Part shown: positions 43,571-54,005 of the stretch, piece after piece
Layout of the letters: every line of letters begins with the position of its first letter
Position numbering within the stretch: the first letter of the stretch is position 1
Assembly (NCBI GenBank): GCA_000169115.1
Contig: AAVV01000012.1
Location: 62,001-126,000 of the forward strand
DNA: 64,000 nucleotides
Source: a marine gamma proteobacterium HTCC2080
GTDB lineage: Bacteria; Pseudomonadota; Gammaproteobacteria; Pseudomonadales; Halieaceae
Reading direction: 5' to 3'
Notes under the pieces: generated by a model
What the model saw: the letters and a program-made list of their open reading frames with translations, nothing else
What the model was told of the DNA's origin: nothing
Databases searched by the model: none
Made by a program: the position numbers and the translations under genes

Positions 43571-45169
43571 TTAGCCAAATTGATTCATGGTGTTGTCGGC
43601 GCCACCTGCTTTAAGCGCAGCGTCACCAGAGAAGTACTCTTTGTGATCATCACCCATGTCAGAACCCGCCATATTTTGGTGCTTCACACAGGCAATTCCC
43701 TGACGAAGTTCTTTGCGCTGAACACCCGCGACGTAACCCAGCATACCGGCTTCGCCGAAGTACTCCTTGGCTAAGTTATCGGTTGAAAGCGCCGCCGTGT
43801 GGTACGTGGGCAGCGTGATCAAGTGGTGGAAAATTCCTGCTTCCCGGGCGCCGTCAGCCTGAAAAGACTGAATGCGAGCGTCGGCCTCAATCGCTAAATC
43901 TGTTCCATCGTACTCGGCACCCATTAAGGCATCACGGTCGTACTCAGCCATGTCCTGGCCCGCCTCAGACCACGCGTCAAACACCTGCTGACGGAAACTG
44001 AGTGTCCAGTTAAAACTTGGGCTGTTGTTATAAACCAACTTAGCGTTGGGTACGACTTCCTTGATGCGATTCACCATACTGGCGATCTGACCCACATGTG
44101 GCTTTTCGGTTTCAATCCAAATAAGGTCGGCGCCGTTTTGCAGCGAAGTAATACAATCGAGGACCACGCGATCAATTCCAGAGCCCTTTTTAAACTGGAA
44201 CAAACCTGAAGCCAACCTTGCGGGCTTCAATAGTTTGCCATTGGCTTTAACAACAACATCTCCATTTGCAATGTCATCTGCTGAGTCGATGTAATCACCG
44301 TCTAGAAAACTGTTGTACTTATCACCGAGGTCTCCAGGGGCATCGGTTACCGCAATCTGCTTGGTCAAACCAGCGCCCAAAGAATCGGTCCTCGCAACAA
44401 TAATGCCGTTTTCAACGCCTAACTCTAAAAAGGCGTAGCGAACCGCGCGGATTTTAGCCAGAAAATCGGCGTGGGGTACGGTAACTTTGCCGTCTTGGTG
44501 CCCACACTGTTTTTCATCAGAAACTTGATTCTCAATCTGAATGGCGCAAGCACCGGCCTCAATCATGCTTTTAGCTAAAAGATAGGTGGCTTCCTCGTTA
44601 CCAAAACCGGCGTCTATATCAGCAATAATAGGCACAACATGGGTCTGAAACTCTTCGATTTGCTTGGTGATGCCCTGCACTTCCACATCATTTCCAGCTG
44701 CCCGCGCTGCATCAAGAGCACGGAAAAGCCCACCCATCTCTCGGGCGTCAGCTTGTCGCAAAAAGGTGTAGAGCTCTTCGATAAGGCTAGGCACCGATGT
44801 TTTCTCATGCATTGACTGATCAGGAAGCGGGCCAAACTCTGAGCGCAGAGCTGCGATCATCCAGCCTGAGAGATAGAGGTACTTTTTATCGGTGGTTCCG
44901 AAATGCTTTTTGATAGCAATCAGCTTCTGCTGACCAATAAAACCATGCCAGCAACCCAAAGACTGCGTGTACTGCGCAGGGTCTTCATCATACGCAGCCA
45001 TATCTTTGCGCATAAGATCTGCCGTATATCGAGCAATATCGATGCCCGTTTTGAAGCGATTCTGAGCGCGCATTCTGGCGGCGTACTCGGGGTTGATGTC
45101 GGCCCAAGATGATCCCGCCTCGGCAACTACGCCCTCTAACTCGCCGATCGTATCCAAATAATGACTCAT
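43571..45169 (-). CDS. aceA: Isocitrate lyase
   Basis: Glyoxylate-shunt enzyme splitting isocitrate to glyoxylate and succinate, needed for growth on acetate or fatty acids. The protein is 532 residues, the longer isocitrate lyase type found in Pseudomonas and Acinetobacter. Motifs include GFIGQQKL, the catalytic-loop region QVSDEKQCGHQDGKV, and IVARTDSLGAGL. A ribosome site (AAAGGAGTCGTT) precedes the ATG and an intrinsic terminator follows, so the gene is transcribed alone. Malate synthase is not in the window. Inverted repeats upstream may be operators. Confidence 0.95.
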   Translation of the reverse strand: MSHYLDTIGELEGVVAEAGSSWADINPEYAARMRAQNRFKTGIDIARYTADLMRKDMAAYDEDPAQYTQSLGCWHGFIGQQKLIAIKKHFGTTDKKYLYLSGWMIAALRSEFGPLPDQSMHEKTSVPSLIEELYTFLRQADAREMGGLFRALDAARAAGNDVEVQGITKQIEEFQTHVVPIIADIDAGFGNEEATYLLAKSMIEAGACAIQIENQVSDEKQCGHQDGKVTVPHADFLAKIRAVRYAFLELGVENGIIVARTDSLGAGLTKQIAVTDAPGDLGDKYNSFLDGDYIDSADDIANGDVVVKANGKLLKPARLASGLFQFKKGSGIDRVVLDCITSLQNGADLIWIETEKPHVGQIASMVNRIKEVVPNAKLVYNNSPSFNWTLSFRQQVFDAWSEAGQDMAEYDRDALMGAEYDGTDLAIEADARIQSFQADGAREAGIFHHLITLPTYHTAALSTDNLAKEYFGEAGMLGYVAGVQRKELRQGIACVKHQNMAGSDMGDDHKEYFSGDAALKAGGADNTMNQFG

Positions 45170-45263
45170 AACGACTCCTTTAAAGTCTAGGAAATTGGGC
45201 TCAATGAGACCGCTGAATGAATGAGACCGCGATGCTAATGGGTCAGGAGGTATTTTTAAAGAA

Positions 45264-45297
45264 AATGCTAAATATTATTAGCATTCACTGAGTGAAT
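45264..45297. repeat. Overlapping inverted repeats between der and aceA
   Basis: AATGCTAA-(6)-TTAGCATT (45264-45285) overlaps a perfect 15-base palindrome ATTCACTGAGTGAAT (45283-45297). Read on the minus strand, the first is followed by TTCTTT, so it could end the der transcript. It also lies about 95-130 bases upstream of the aceA start, where a regulator site would be expected. Confidence 0.65.
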
Positions 45298-45302
45298 ATT
45301 AC

Positions 45303-46721
45303 TTATTGTCCCTTACGCTGCTTTTTCTTCTTCTCAGCCTTTTTAATGTGGGACATAAGGCGTTGTCGTCGACTCTCTTGACGCTGGGTCAGTTTATTAC
45401 GCTTACCCGCATAGGGATTATCGCCCGTGCGATATTGAATACGGATGGGGGTGCCATGAAGCTCCAGCACGCGACGAAAAGTTTTTTCAAGATAGCGTGC
45501 GTAACTAGCGGGAAGCGCATCGGTTTGACTCCCATGGATAACCACAATCGGTGGATTCTGTCCGCCCGCATGTGCATAACGCAGCTTGACTCGGCGGCCG
45601 TTTACCAGAGGTGGAGGATGGGTGGCAACGGCATCCTCGAGAATGCGGGTTAATTTGTTGGTATTGAGTGACGTCGTCGCAGCTCGGTGCGCCTGGTGGA
45701 TAGACTCATAAAGGTGCCCTACCCCCGTTCCGTGAAGTGCTGAGATAAAATGGACATCAGCATAATCGACGAATTGTAGGCGTCGATTAAGCTCTGAACG
45801 AATCCAGTCGCGCTCGTCGCTTGCGATTCCATCCCATTTATTAATAGCAACGACCAACCCACGACCCGCATCAATACACTGGCCCAAGAGGTGCAAATCC
45901 TGCTCAACCAATCCCTCGTGGGCGTCCATCAATAAAATGACAACATGGGCTTCGTTAATGGCTTTGAGTGTTTTGACGATCGAAAATTTTTCGACCACCT
46001 CACGAACATTTTTGCGTCGTCGCACACCCGCAGTGTCAATCAGGGTATATGCCTGATCATGGCGCTCATACCTAATGTAAACGCTGTCTCGGGTGGTTCC
46101 TGGCTTGTCAAACACAACGACCCGATCTTCCCCAAGCAGCCGGTTGACCAAGGTAGACTTTCCCACATTCGGTCGCCCGACTACGGCAACCCGAATACTG
46201 GGGTCATTGAGCGCATCAGCGGGTGCTGCTTGGGGTAAAGCGTCGATAACACTGGTAATCAACTGCAGAACGCCTCGATTATGCGAAGCGGCAATTGTGT
46301 GTAATTGCGAGCAACCTAAGCGATAGAAGTCGCTAGCTGCAATATCTTCCCCAACTCCGTCAATTTTATTGACGACTAAATGAAAGGGCTTACTGCGCTG
46401 GCGAAGATAAGACACTAGACTCTCATCTCCTGGATGCAAGCCTGCTCGGCCATCAACCAACAGCAGCACGATATCAGCTTCATCGATTGCAACCCGGGAC
46501 TGGTCTGCCATGGCGGCGTCGATACCTAATTCCTCACCACTGATACCACCGGTGTCAATGACGATGAAAGGTGCATCACCTATCTTCCCCTCACCATACT
46601 TCCGGTCTCGAGTGAGGCCTGAGAGGTTAGCGACTAAGGCATCTCTAGAACGGGTCAGTTGGTTGAATAACGTCGACTTGCCAACATTGGGGCGCCCGAC
46701 TAAGGCGATGACAGGAAGCAA
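45303..46721 (-). CDS. der: Ribosome-associated GTPase Der (EngA)
   Basis: Essential GTPase for 50S subunit maturation, 472 residues. It has two tandem G domains, each with GRPNVGKST (Walker A), DTGG or DTAGVRRR (G3) and NKID or NKWDG (G4), and a C-terminal KH-like domain. The tail is very basic ([13 protein letters not shown]), as is common for Der. It is the last gene of the large minus-strand cluster, three bases after bamB, and may end at the inverted repeat just beyond. Confidence 0.96.
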   Translation of the reverse strand: MLPVIALVGRPNVGKSTLFNQLTRSRDALVANLSGLTRDRKYGEGKIGDAPFIVIDTGGISGEELGIDAAMADQSRVAIDEADIVLLLVDGRAGLHPGDESLVSYLRQRSKPFHLVVNKIDGVGEDIAASDFYRLGCSQLHTIAASHNRGVLQLITSVIDALPQAAPADALNDPSIRVAVVGRPNVGKSTLVNRLLGEDRVVVFDKPGTTRDSVYIRYERHDQAYTLIDTAGVRRRKNVREVVEKFSIVKTLKAINEAHVVILLMDAHEGLVEQDLHLLGQCIDAGRGLVVAINKWDGIASDERDWIRSELNRRLQFVDYADVHFISALHGTGVGHLYESIHQAHRAATTSLNTNKLTRILEDAVATHPPPLVNGRRVKLRYAHAGGQNPPIVVIHGSQTDALPASYARYLEKTFRRVLELHGTPIRIQYRTGDNPYAGKRNKLTQRQESRRQRLMSHIKKAEKKKKQRKGQ

Positions 46722-46724
46722 GCG

Positions 46725-47906
46725 CTACTCCAGCCCTGCCACGTCATAGGCCATGAGTTTGCCGTCGTTACTATAGATGTACAACCGATTGCCCTGAGCG
46801 ATCATATCCGCACGCGCTCCACTGTTGTCTGGTCGTGTACGCCCTACAATATCGCCATCTAGCTGGGAAAAAAGGTGCAAATAGCCCTCAAAATCTATCA
46901 GTGCAACGTAGCTTGAGACCACTGTAGGTCGGCTTAATCCACGATAACCTAACTGAATATTTTGCCAGCGTACGCCTTGACCATTACGCAGATAAGCGCT
47001 GACTGTGCCATCCTGATCAGCCACGTACACGTTGCCAAAGCCTACCGCGACACCAGAAACTGACGAAACGTTTTGCTGCCATATTTTACGACCAACACGC
47101 AGGTCTACAGCGGCAACACGCCCTTGGTAACTAGCCGCATAAAGCTCTCCGCTCTGCATAGCCATACTGCCATCAATATCGACAATCCGTTCAATTTCAG
47201 ATCGCCCCTGCGGAATGGCAATACGAGCCTCCCAAGCGACACTGCCATTATCGAGTGACAGCGCCAGTACCTTACCGTCAGCAAAACCTGCAATAGCAAA
47301 GTTATCAACCATAATGGGCGTAGAGGTGCCCCTTAGGGTAAGAACAGGCACATCGCTCAAGTGAACCCATCGCTGCTCACCGGATTCATAATCAAAAGCG
47401 AATAACTTGCCGTCATAGGTCTGGGCGACGACCAGTTCTCCGTTGCCCTGGGGAGCCGCTAACACCTCACCTGAAACTTCGGCCCTCCAAATCTCAGAGC
47501 CGTCATTGGCATCGACCCGCATAACGGTCCCATCGGCACCGCCTAGAAAGAGCGAGTCTTTGTAATGACCGACGCCGCCCGAAATTGCTAGGCCTATCTT
47601 AGCGCTCCATAATTTTCGCCCGCTAGCCGCATCGACAGCGGCAACTAAGCCCTCAGTGGCAGCCACATACAAGGTATCTCCATCCAGCGCAGGCGTGATC
47701 TTATAAAACCCCTTACCCTGCCCATCACCAATGGAGGTGGACCAACGTTTGGAGAGCTTGACCTTCTGGTCGATATCAGCAAGCTCCACTGGCGCCGTCG
47801 GATCGTAATCATCTTCTGCAAACCAGCCGCCTATGGTTTCACAACCCGCAAACGTTACGACAGTCAGACCAATGGCTACTAATTTAGGTAACTTCGCGAA
47901 ATTCAA
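46725..47906 (-). CDS. bamB: Outer-membrane assembly lipoprotein BamB
   Basis: Lipoprotein of the BAM complex that folds beta-barrel proteins into the outer membrane, 393 residues. The lipobox FAGC places the lipid on Cys22. The rest is an eight-bladed PQQ-like propeller with repeats such as AAVDAASGRKLW, MRVDANDGSEIW, FAFDYESGEQRW and AVDLRVGRKIW. It overlaps yfgM by four bases and precedes der, the usual gammaproteobacterial order. Confidence 0.95.
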   Translation of the reverse strand: MNFAKLPKLVAIGLTVVTFAGCETIGGWFAEDDYDPTAPVELADIDQKVKLSKRWSTSIGDGQGKGFYKITPALDGDTLYVAATEGLVAAVDAASGRKLWSAKIGLAISGGVGHYKDSLFLGGADGTVMRVDANDGSEIWRAEVSGEVLAAPQGNGELVVAQTYDGKLFAFDYESGEQRWVHLSDVPVLTLRGTSTPIMVDNFAIAGFADGKVLALSLDNGSVAWEARIAIPQGRSEIERIVDIDGSMAMQSGELYAASYQGRVAAVDLRVGRKIWQQNVSSVSGVAVGFGNVYVADQDGTVSAYLRNGQGVRWQNIQLGYRGLSRPTVVSSYVALIDFEGYLHLFSQLDGDIVGRTRPDNSGARADMIAQGNRLYIYSNDGKLMAYDVAGLE

Positions 47907-48568
47907 GAGGACTCCTCCGATGACGCAAGACGGGATTCAATACTGGTAATTTTAGTGTCTAAAATGCCCGGTGGGTTACCGAGTGCTAGCAGCACAGCTC
48001 GCGCGTCACGGTAAGCCCCTAAAGCCTCTGCGTGTCGACCCTCGGACACATAAATATCGCCCTTTGCCGTCGCATAAGCCGCTGGATAAGCACCCATACC
48101 CGAATTTAAGATCTCCAGGGCTGTTGCAGTATCGCCTTTATCAGCTAACACACGAGCGAGCCGCAGCTGAATCAATTGCCCCAGTTCAGAGTTGGCATCT
48201 TCTTTGGCTAATGCCCAACGAAGCTCACTCTCAGCGGCATCTAGGTTACCCTCTTCTACCGCGAGCGCAGCAAGTTGAAGCGCCGCAAAACGTGCGTAGA
48301 CAGTACGGCTAAAATCATCCTTTAAAGCGCCTGCGAGAGCACGCACATCCTCAGTTGAACGATCATCACCAGACTGCAGAGCCACCTCTATCGCGCCCCA
48401 GGTGTCCGAAGCCAACTCAGCCTGCTGACTAGACCAGCCTTGGTACTGCTGCCAACCCACCGTACCAGCGACTGCCAGCACGACCGCAGCCATCGTACTC
48501 TTGCCATTTTCATCCCACCATCGTTTTAGCGCTTCAACCTGTTCGTCATCCTCTAGATGATCTGCCAT
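47903..48568 (-). CDS. yfgM: YfgM family TPR protein (SecYEG ancillary subunit)
   Basis: Inner-membrane protein of 221 residues with a short cytoplasmic start (EDDEQVEALKRWWDENG), one helix near 24-40 (MAAVVLAVAGTVGW) and periplasmic tetratricopeptide-like repeats. In Escherichia coli YfgM joins PpiD at the SecYEG translocon and helps hand over exported proteins. Position between hisS and bamB is conserved. Three bases separate it from hisS, and it overlaps bamB by four. Confidence 0.92.
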   Translation of the reverse strand: MADHLEDDEQVEALKRWWDENGKSTMAAVVLAVAGTVGWQQYQGWSSQQAELASDTWGAIEVALQSGDDRSTEDVRALAGALKDDFSRTVYARFAALQLAALAVEEGNLDAAESELRWALAKEDANSELGQLIQLRLARVLADKGDTATALEILNSGMGAYPAAYATAKGDIYVSEGRHAEALGAYRDARAVLLALGNPPGILDTKITSIESRLASSEESS

Positions 48569-48571
48569 AAC

Positions 48572-49852
48572 CTATTCTCCGTTTGCTCCAGCAAATGACT
48601 CCGCCAAAAATGCTGCTACTTTGTTATCTGGGAGCGTGACCTGCTCGCCCTCACTTCGTAATGGCTTCAAGGTAACAGACTCAGTAGCCTGCTCAGACTC
48701 GCCATACACCAGCGCAAATCGCGCACCACTGCGATCCGCACGCTTAAACTGACTTTTAAAACTTCCTCCGCCTAAGTGAGCTTGAATAGCCCGACCGGGC
48801 AGTGCCTGCCTAAGAGCCTCTACGCGAGGCAGCGCATGCAGCTGCGACTTAGCATCTGCTGTCACCACGTAAATGTCGGTCTGAGGCACAGACTGCGCCT
48901 CTAAACCTTTGAGCAGCAGCACCAATCGCTCCAGTCCAATAGCAAAACCGGCGGCTGGTGTGTCTCGGCCACCAAATTGCGTCACCAAACCATCATAACG
49001 ACCACCCCCACAAACTGTTCCCTGGGCGCCCAAAGCATCGGTGGTCCATTCAAAAACCGTCTTATTGTAATAATCAAGACCGCGCACCAAACGCTCATTA
49101 ACCACATAGGGTTGCCCCGCCGCAGTCAACATTGCCAGAAGTGCCGCGAAATCATCCCGTGACTGTTCATCAAGAAAATCGCTGAGCGCCGGTGCATCCG
49201 TTAGCAAAGCCTGAGTGTCTACATTTTTGCTGTCTAATATACGCAGGGGGTTAGTTTCAAGACGACGCTGACTATCATCATCTAAAGTGGTCCTGTGATC
49301 GGAGAGAAACTCTACCAGAGCCTCTCTAAAAAGCCCTCTAGCGGCGGGACTCCCTATTGAATTCACTTCCAATGTCAGGAGTTCTCTAACACCCAAACCA
49401 CGCCACAGGGCGTTCGATACCAGAATCAACTCCGCATCTAAATCGGGCGTTGCCACGCCAAACCCCTCAACACCAAGCTGATGAAACTGTCGCTGCCGAC
49501 CTTTCTGCGGTCGTTCGTAACGAAACATAGGGCCTTGGTACCAAAGTTTCTGCACCGTTTGCTGCAGATTATGTTGGACGACCGCACGCACGCAGCTGGC
49601 TGTACCCTCCGGACGCAATGACAGACTCTCGCCGTTGCGATCAGCAAAGGTATACATTTCCTTCTCGACAATATCGGTAACCTCGCCGATAGAGCGAGAA
49701 AACAACTGTGTAGCTTCGATGATAGGCAGGCGAATCTCTTGATAGCCGTACTGCTGCAACACAGTACCCATGACCGCTTCCAGCTGCTGCCAAAGGAAGG
49801 TGTCTTCAGGAAGAATGTCTACCATTCCACGCACTGATCGGTAATCGGTCAT
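48572..49852 (-). CDS. hisS: Histidyl-tRNA synthetase
   Basis: Class II aminoacyl-tRNA synthetase charging tRNA-His, 426 residues (Escherichia coli 424). Motif 1 is in the N-terminal [12 protein letters not shown] region, motif 2 includes [12 protein letters not shown] and [18 protein letters not shown], the histidine-specific loop is [15 protein letters not shown], and GGGRYDGL lies before the C-terminal anticodon-binding domain. It lies 11 bases after ispG and three before yfgM. Confidence 0.96.
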   Translation of the reverse strand: MTDYRSVRGMVDILPEDTFLWQQLEAVMGTVLQQYGYQEIRLPIIEATQLFSRSIGEVTDIVEKEMYTFADRNGESLSLRPEGTASCVRAVVQHNLQQTVQKLWYQGPMFRYERPQKGRQRQFHQLGVEGFGVATPDLDAELILVSNALWRGLGVRELLTLEVNSIGSPAARGLFREALVEFLSDHRTTLDDDSQRRLETNPLRILDSKNVDTQALLTDAPALSDFLDEQSRDDFAALLAMLTAAGQPYVVNERLVRGLDYYNKTVFEWTTDALGAQGTVCGGGRYDGLVTQFGGRDTPAAGFAIGLERLVLLLKGLEAQSVPQTDIYVVTADAKSQLHALPRVEALRQALPGRAIQAHLGGGSFKSQFKRADRSGARFALVYGESEQATESVTLKPLRSEGEQVTLPDNKVAAFLAESFAGANGE

Positions 49853-49863
49853 AAGCTTGTCTA

Positions 49864-50991
49864 TTAGGTGCTGCGCAGAATGATTTGTTCTTCAGCGGCC
49901 GCGCGCTCAGATACTAATTGATCGGCGCGCTCGCGAATAACAGATTCCAAATGATCAACGAAATCCTGATTACTGACTTTGTGGTCGGGCTCGCCGGCAA
50001 GGTAAATTAAGTTGCTAGGAGTGGCTCCGGTCAGGCCAACGTCAGCCTCCCGAGCTTCCCCTGGCCCGTTGACGATACAGCCGATCACGGCAACATCCAT
50101 CGGGGTACGAATATCTTCCAGTCGACGCTCCAACTCATTCATGGTGCCAATCACATCAAAATTTTGGCGCGAGCAACTGGGGCAGGCGATAAAATTTATG
50201 CCATTCGCCCGCAGCTTCAGGCTTTTAAGTATCTCAAAGCCAACTTTGACCTCTTCTACTGGGTCAGCGGCCAAGGAAATTCGAATCGTATCGCCAATGC
50301 CGTCAAGTAATAAGGCACCCAAGCCCACTGCCGACTTTACGGTACCACCACGTAGGCCCCCGGCCTCGGTAATACCCAAGTGCAGAGGCTGCTCAATTTG
50401 CGTTGATAAACTTCTGTAGGCTGCTTGAGCCATAAAAATTTCGGAGGCTTTGACACTGACTTTAAAATCCTCAAAGTCATAGCGATTTAGAATATCGACA
50501 TTGCGCAAGGCAGACTCCACCAAAGCTTCAGCAGTTGGCTCTGGATACTTACGCATCAGTTCCTTACCCAGCGAGCCCGCGTTGACGCCAATTCGAATCG
50601 GGATACCCCTGTCTTTGCAAGCGGCAATGACCTCCTTCACTTTTTCTTCACGACCAATATTTCCGGGGTTGATACGTAAACAGTCGACACCATATTCGGC
50701 AACTTTCAGCGCGATTTTGTGGTCAAAGTGGATATCGGCAACAAGGGGAACAGTCACCTGCGTGCGAATGTCTCGAAAGGCATCAGCAGCTTCCATACTC
50801 GGCACCGAAATGCGCACGATGTCAGCTCCAGCATCAGCAATAGCTTGCACCTGCGCGACTGTGGCTGCCACGTCGCACGTTTCAGTGTTCGTCATGCTCT
50901 GGACACTGATAGGAGCATCGCCGCCAACGGCCACGTTGCCAACCATAATCTGGCGACTCTTGCGCCGCTTAATAGGTGATTCCTGTTTCAT
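49864..50991 (-). CDS. ispG: 4-hydroxy-3-methylbut-2-enyl diphosphate synthase
   Basis: [4Fe-4S] enzyme of the methylerythritol phosphate route to isoprenoids, 375 residues from ATG 50991. The N-terminal TIM barrel opens with [20 protein letters not shown] and SVQSMTNT. Cluster ligands are the two cysteines of [10 protein letters not shown] and the one in [10 protein letters not shown], with the glutamate following it. The frame is open for 76 more codons upstream, but that stretch runs into pilF and does not resemble IspG. It depends on the Isc system encoded upstream in the same gene group. In many relatives rodZ sits before ispG; here pilF does. Confidence 0.95.
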   Translation of the reverse strand: MKQESPIKRRKSRQIMVGNVAVGGDAPISVQSMTNTETCDVAATVAQVQAIADAGADIVRISVPSMEAADAFRDIRTQVTVPLVADIHFDHKIALKVAEYGVDCLRINPGNIGREEKVKEVIAACKDRGIPIRIGVNAGSLGKELMRKYPEPTAEALVESALRNVDILNRYDFEDFKVSVKASEIFMAQAAYRSLSTQIEQPLHLGITEAGGLRGGTVKSAVGLGALLLDGIGDTIRISLAADPVEEVKVGFEILKSLKLRANGINFIACPSCSRQNFDVIGTMNELERRLEDIRTPMDVAVIGCIVNGPGEAREADVGLTGATPSNLIYLAGEPDHKVSNQDFVDHLESVIRERADQLVSERAAAEEQIILRST

Positions 50992-51016
50992 GTCACCGAC
51001 CGATCGAAAGATTTCC

Positions 51017-51790
51017 TTATTGTAACCCTTGCTGGGCCTGCAGTGCTTGATATTCCTGAGAATCAGGATAGAGATTACGCAATGCCAGCTCGTAGCTGCT
51101 CTGGGCATCTTTATCGCCCGAAGCCCGAGAAACCTCAATGCCCAACATGAAGCCTCGAGGTGATTGACGAGGCACAACCGTGCGATAAACGCCATAGTAA
51201 GATTGGGCACCCGCGACATCGCCCGCTGCGAGCCGCAAATAACCCATTTCTAGCAGTGCGATGGGATTTCGCCGATCCATACGCAACGCGCGGCTGAATG
51301 CATCCTCTGCACCGGCATTGTTCTGAAGATTCAATCGGCTCATGCCCAAGTTAATATAAGCAAGCGGGCGCCCCGAGTAGAGTGAATCTTCCGCTACCAG
51401 CACAAACTCGGGCTCTGCCTCGTCATAACGCCCAAGGAAAAACAAGAAAGCGGCATAGTTGTTTCTCGCTCTCGAAAACTTGGGATCGATTCGCAGCGCC
51501 CGTTTAAAACTGTCCTCTGCGCGATCATATTCACCCGTACTTTGATAAACCAGCCCAAAGGCTTCATGCACCGAAGGATTGTCAGAGTCGATGTTATTTG
51601 CGAGCTCAAGGTTTCGCTTAGCATTTTCCCAATCTCCACGACCAATGTACTGTCGAGCTAACTCAACGCGTCGCTCCAGAGCCGCCTGAGGGTCTCCCTC
51701 ATTATCTGTGCCACCCACAGTCTCAGTGACGCAAGATGACAGCAAGCAAACAGCAGCCATGGCAAATATGCCTAAAGTTACGGACTTCAT
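51017..51790 (-). CDS. pilF: Type IV pilus biogenesis lipoprotein PilF/PilW
   Basis: Outer-membrane pilotin of 257 residues made of tetratricopeptide repeats, needed in Pseudomonas for assembly of the PilQ secretin. The signal peptide ends LLSSC, with lipidated Cys20 or close by. TPR units are visible at [38 protein letters not shown] and the following helices. It overlaps rlmN by four bases. No other pilus genes are in the window. Confidence 0.92.
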   Translation of the reverse strand: MKSVTLGIFAMAAVCLLSSCVTETVGGTDNEGDPQAALERRVELARQYIGRGDWENAKRNLELANNIDSDNPSVHEAFGLVYQSTGEYDRAEDSFKRALRIDPKFSRARNNYAAFLFFLGRYDEAEPEFVLVAEDSLYSGRPLAYINLGMSRLNLQNNAGAEDAFSRALRMDRRNPIALLEMGYLRLAAGDVAGAQSYYGVYRTVVPRQSPRGFMLGIEVSRASGDKDAQSSYELALRNLYPDSQEYQALQAQQGLQ

Positions 51791-52953
51791 GTTCCTCCAC
51801 CCTCCGTCACCGTGTCGCTTGCCGAATTTAACTGACGGTATCGCTCAGAACGTCGGGTCCGGTCAACTACTTCTCCTACCAGCTGACCGCACGCAGCATC
51901 AATATCATCGCCACGAGTACTGCGTACAGTGACGATAAAGCCCGCATCAACCAACACTTGCCAAAAGCGCGACACGGCGTTGCCACTCGGTCGATCGAAT
52001 CCTGAATTTGGAAAGTGGTTGAAGGGGATCAAATTAATCTTGCAGGGAAAGTCCTTAAGCAGAGTGCTTAATTCCCGCGCATGTTCCGGCTGATCATTTA
52101 CACCGGCTAGAAGCGTGTATTCTATGGTGACAACCCGCTTACGATCTGACTGAGCGTCGATGTAGCTTTTAGCGCTCTGCAACAATTGCTGAATCGGATA
52201 GCGACGGTTTATCGGAACAATTTTATTGCGAATTTCATCATTCGGCGCGTGTAAAGAAACCGCCAAGCTAACGTCGCTGAACTCAGCCAGCCGATCGAGT
52301 GCGGGTACAACGCCTGAGGTGCTTAAAGTCACCTTCCGTTTGGACAAACCGTAGGCTAGGTCGTCTGTCATGAGGCTCATAGCCGACACCACATTATCAA
52401 AGTTGAGAAGGGGCTCACCCATTCCCATCATGACCACGTTCGTGACAATCCGACCTTTACCTGACTGCCAACCGCTGTAAGAGTTAATCGCTAGCCAGAC
52501 CTGACCAATGATTTCTGCCGCGGTTAAATCTCGCTGAAAACCCTGCTTTCCTGTAGAGCAAAACTTGCAGTCTAGACTGCAACCCACCTGCGAGGACACA
52601 CACAGAGTGGCTCTTCCCGCCTCGGGAATTAGCACAGCTTCGACCAAAGCACCCCCGGCCACCCGAACTGCCCATTTTCGGGTTCCGTCAGCCGAATCCT
52701 GCTGATCCGCAATTTCCGGGGGAGTAATCGTAGCGAGGGTCTCTAGCTTTTCTCGCAGGCCCTTGCCCAGGTTACTCATAGCGGCGAAGTCGATAACACC
52801 CTGATGGTGCATCCACTTCATCACCTGCTGAGCACGGAACCGCTTCTCTCCAAGGTCAGTGAAAAAGTCTTCCAGCTGCTGACGACTCAGTCCCAACAGA
52901 TTGACCTTTGCAGCGGCGCTCGAGGTCGCAATCAATCTGTTGGTAACTGTCAT
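51787..52953 (-). CDS. rlmN: Dual-specificity rRNA/tRNA adenine C2 methyltransferase RlmN
   Basis: Radical-SAM enzyme of 388 residues methylating A2503 of 23S rRNA and A37 of some tRNAs. The cluster cysteines are Cys125, Cys129 and Cys132 in [10 protein letters not shown], the methyl-carrying Cys is near the C-terminus ([12 protein letters not shown]), and Cys118 precedes the cluster motif, all matching Escherichia coli numbering at the N-terminal sites. [12 protein letters not shown] is the SAM-binding GEP motif. It overlaps pilF by four bases and follows ndk by 22. It needs a [4Fe-4S] cluster from the Isc system. Confidence 0.96.
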   Translation of the reverse strand: MTVTNRLIATSSAAAKVNLLGLSRQQLEDFFTDLGEKRFRAQQVMKWMHHQGVIDFAAMSNLGKGLREKLETLATITPPEIADQQDSADGTRKWAVRVAGGALVEAVLIPEAGRATLCVSSQVGCSLDCKFCSTGKQGFQRDLTAAEIIGQVWLAINSYSGWQSGKGRIVTNVVMMGMGEPLLNFDNVVSAMSLMTDDLAYGLSKRKVTLSTSGVVPALDRLAEFSDVSLAVSLHAPNDEIRNKIVPINRRYPIQQLLQSAKSYIDAQSDRKRVVTIEYTLLAGVNDQPEHARELSTLLKDFPCKINLIPFNHFPNSGFDRPSGNAVSRFWQVLVDAGFIVTVRSTRGDDIDAACGQLVGEVVDRTRRSERYRQLNSASDTVTEGGGT

Positions 52954-52975
52954 AGCGAAGCGTCAGCCGGGCGCC

Positions 52976-53401
52976 TCAGCGCTCGCAAACCTCGTTAGCA
53001 GCAAAAAAGTAAGCGATTTCTCGAGCAGCAGACTCGGGCGAGTCTGAACCGTGTACGGCATTAGCATCGATGGTCGTCGCAAAGTCTGCACGAATCGTTC
53101 CAGCAGCAGCTTCCTGTGGGTTTGTGGCACCCATCAAATCACGATTTTTAGCAATCGCTCCCTCGCCTTCGAGCACCTGAACAACAACGGGACCGGACGT
53201 CATAAACTTGACCAAATCGTCGTAGAAAGGACGTCCTTTATGCTCGGCATAAAAACCGCCCGCAGTGGTGTCAGACAGCTGCATCATGCGAGACGCAACT
53301 ATGCGCAGTCCGGCAGACTCAAAACGGGTATAAATTTCGCCGATAACATTTTTGCCGACGGCATCAGGCTTGATAATTGACAAGGTACGTTCAGTGGCCA
53401 T
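52976..53401 (-). CDS. ndk: Nucleoside diphosphate kinase
   Basis: Balances nucleoside triphosphate pools by phosphate transfer through a histidine. The protein is 141 residues. Active-site His117 lies in [12 protein letters not shown], and [11 protein letters not shown] is the N-terminal motif. The ATG at 53401 has GGAG six bases upstream; an extension to 53434 is not family-like. It is separated from fdx by 265 bases, so it may have its own promoter and be only loosely part of the cluster. Confidence 0.96.
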   Translation of the reverse strand: MATERTLSIIKPDAVGKNVIGEIYTRFESAGLRIVASRMMQLSDTTAGGFYAEHKGRPFYDDLVKFMTSGPVVVQVLEGEGAIAKNRDLMGATNPQEAAAGTIRADFATTIDANAVHGSDSPESAAREIAYFFAANEVCER

Positions 53402-53569
53402 GGGGCACTCCGATTGGAAAAAGGACTGGTGCATGGGACCCGAGGTCCCAATTTCTAAGCGCGCAAATTATAAATGAGGGCAGCGATTATGTCATCGTCG
53501 ACTAATTACCCTAAAACAGCGTTTTGAAAGCGACAACGGCACTAGGTTTAGACGACGTAGGGGGCGCAG

Positions 53570-53601
53570 ACCGGCCCGAATAAAGGCCGGCCCGAACAAA
53601 G
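53570..53601. repeat. Tandem 16-base duplication between fdx and ndk
   Basis: Two adjacent copies of RCCGGCCCGAAYAAAG (53570-53585 and 53586-53601) differ at two positions. They lie inside a potential stem formed by GGGGGC (53560-53565) and GCCCCC (53623-53628). No T-run follows, so a terminator role is uncertain. This is the main structure in the 265-base gap. Confidence 0.55.
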
Positions 53602-53666
53602 ACCGCCACTAAAACAGCCCTAGCCCCCAAGAACGATCAACCCTGCTTTGCATGATCTAACAGCTT

Positions 53667-54005
53667 TTAATGATGCTCTCGGGCATGATTAATGGTGTAC
53701 CGCGGGATCTCAACCACCAAAGGCGTCTCTGCAACGAGTGCTTGGCAAGAGAGCCTCGACTCCGGCTCCAAACCCCAAGCCTTATCAAGAAAGTCTTCCT
53801 CAAGCTCGTCGGCGTCATCCATAGAAGCAAAGCCTTCACGAATAATGACGTGACAGGTGGTGCATGCACAAGACATCTCACAAGCATGCTCAATGGCAAT
53901 ATCGTGCGCCAGCAAAGCGTCACAGATTGACGTTCCAACCTCAGCTTCGACAACTGCTCCCTCGGGGCAAATATCACCGTGGGGCATGACTACAATCTGG
54001 GTCAT
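53667..54005 (-). CDS. fdx: ISC-type [2Fe-2S] ferredoxin
   Basis: Adrenodoxin-like ferredoxin of 112 residues that supplies electrons for Fe-S cluster assembly. The ligands are Cys42, Cys48, Cys51 and Cys87 ([10 protein letters not shown] and SRLSC), the same positions as in Escherichia coli, with the extra free Cys46 also conserved. It is the last gene of the isc operon and overlaps hscA by four bases. The iscX gene that often follows is absent. Confidence 0.96.
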   Translation of the reverse strand: MTQIVVMPHGDICPEGAVVEAEVGTSICDALLAHDIAIEHACEMSCACTTCHVIIREGFASMDDADELEEDFLDKAWGLEPESRLSCQALVAETPLVVEIPRYTINHAREHH

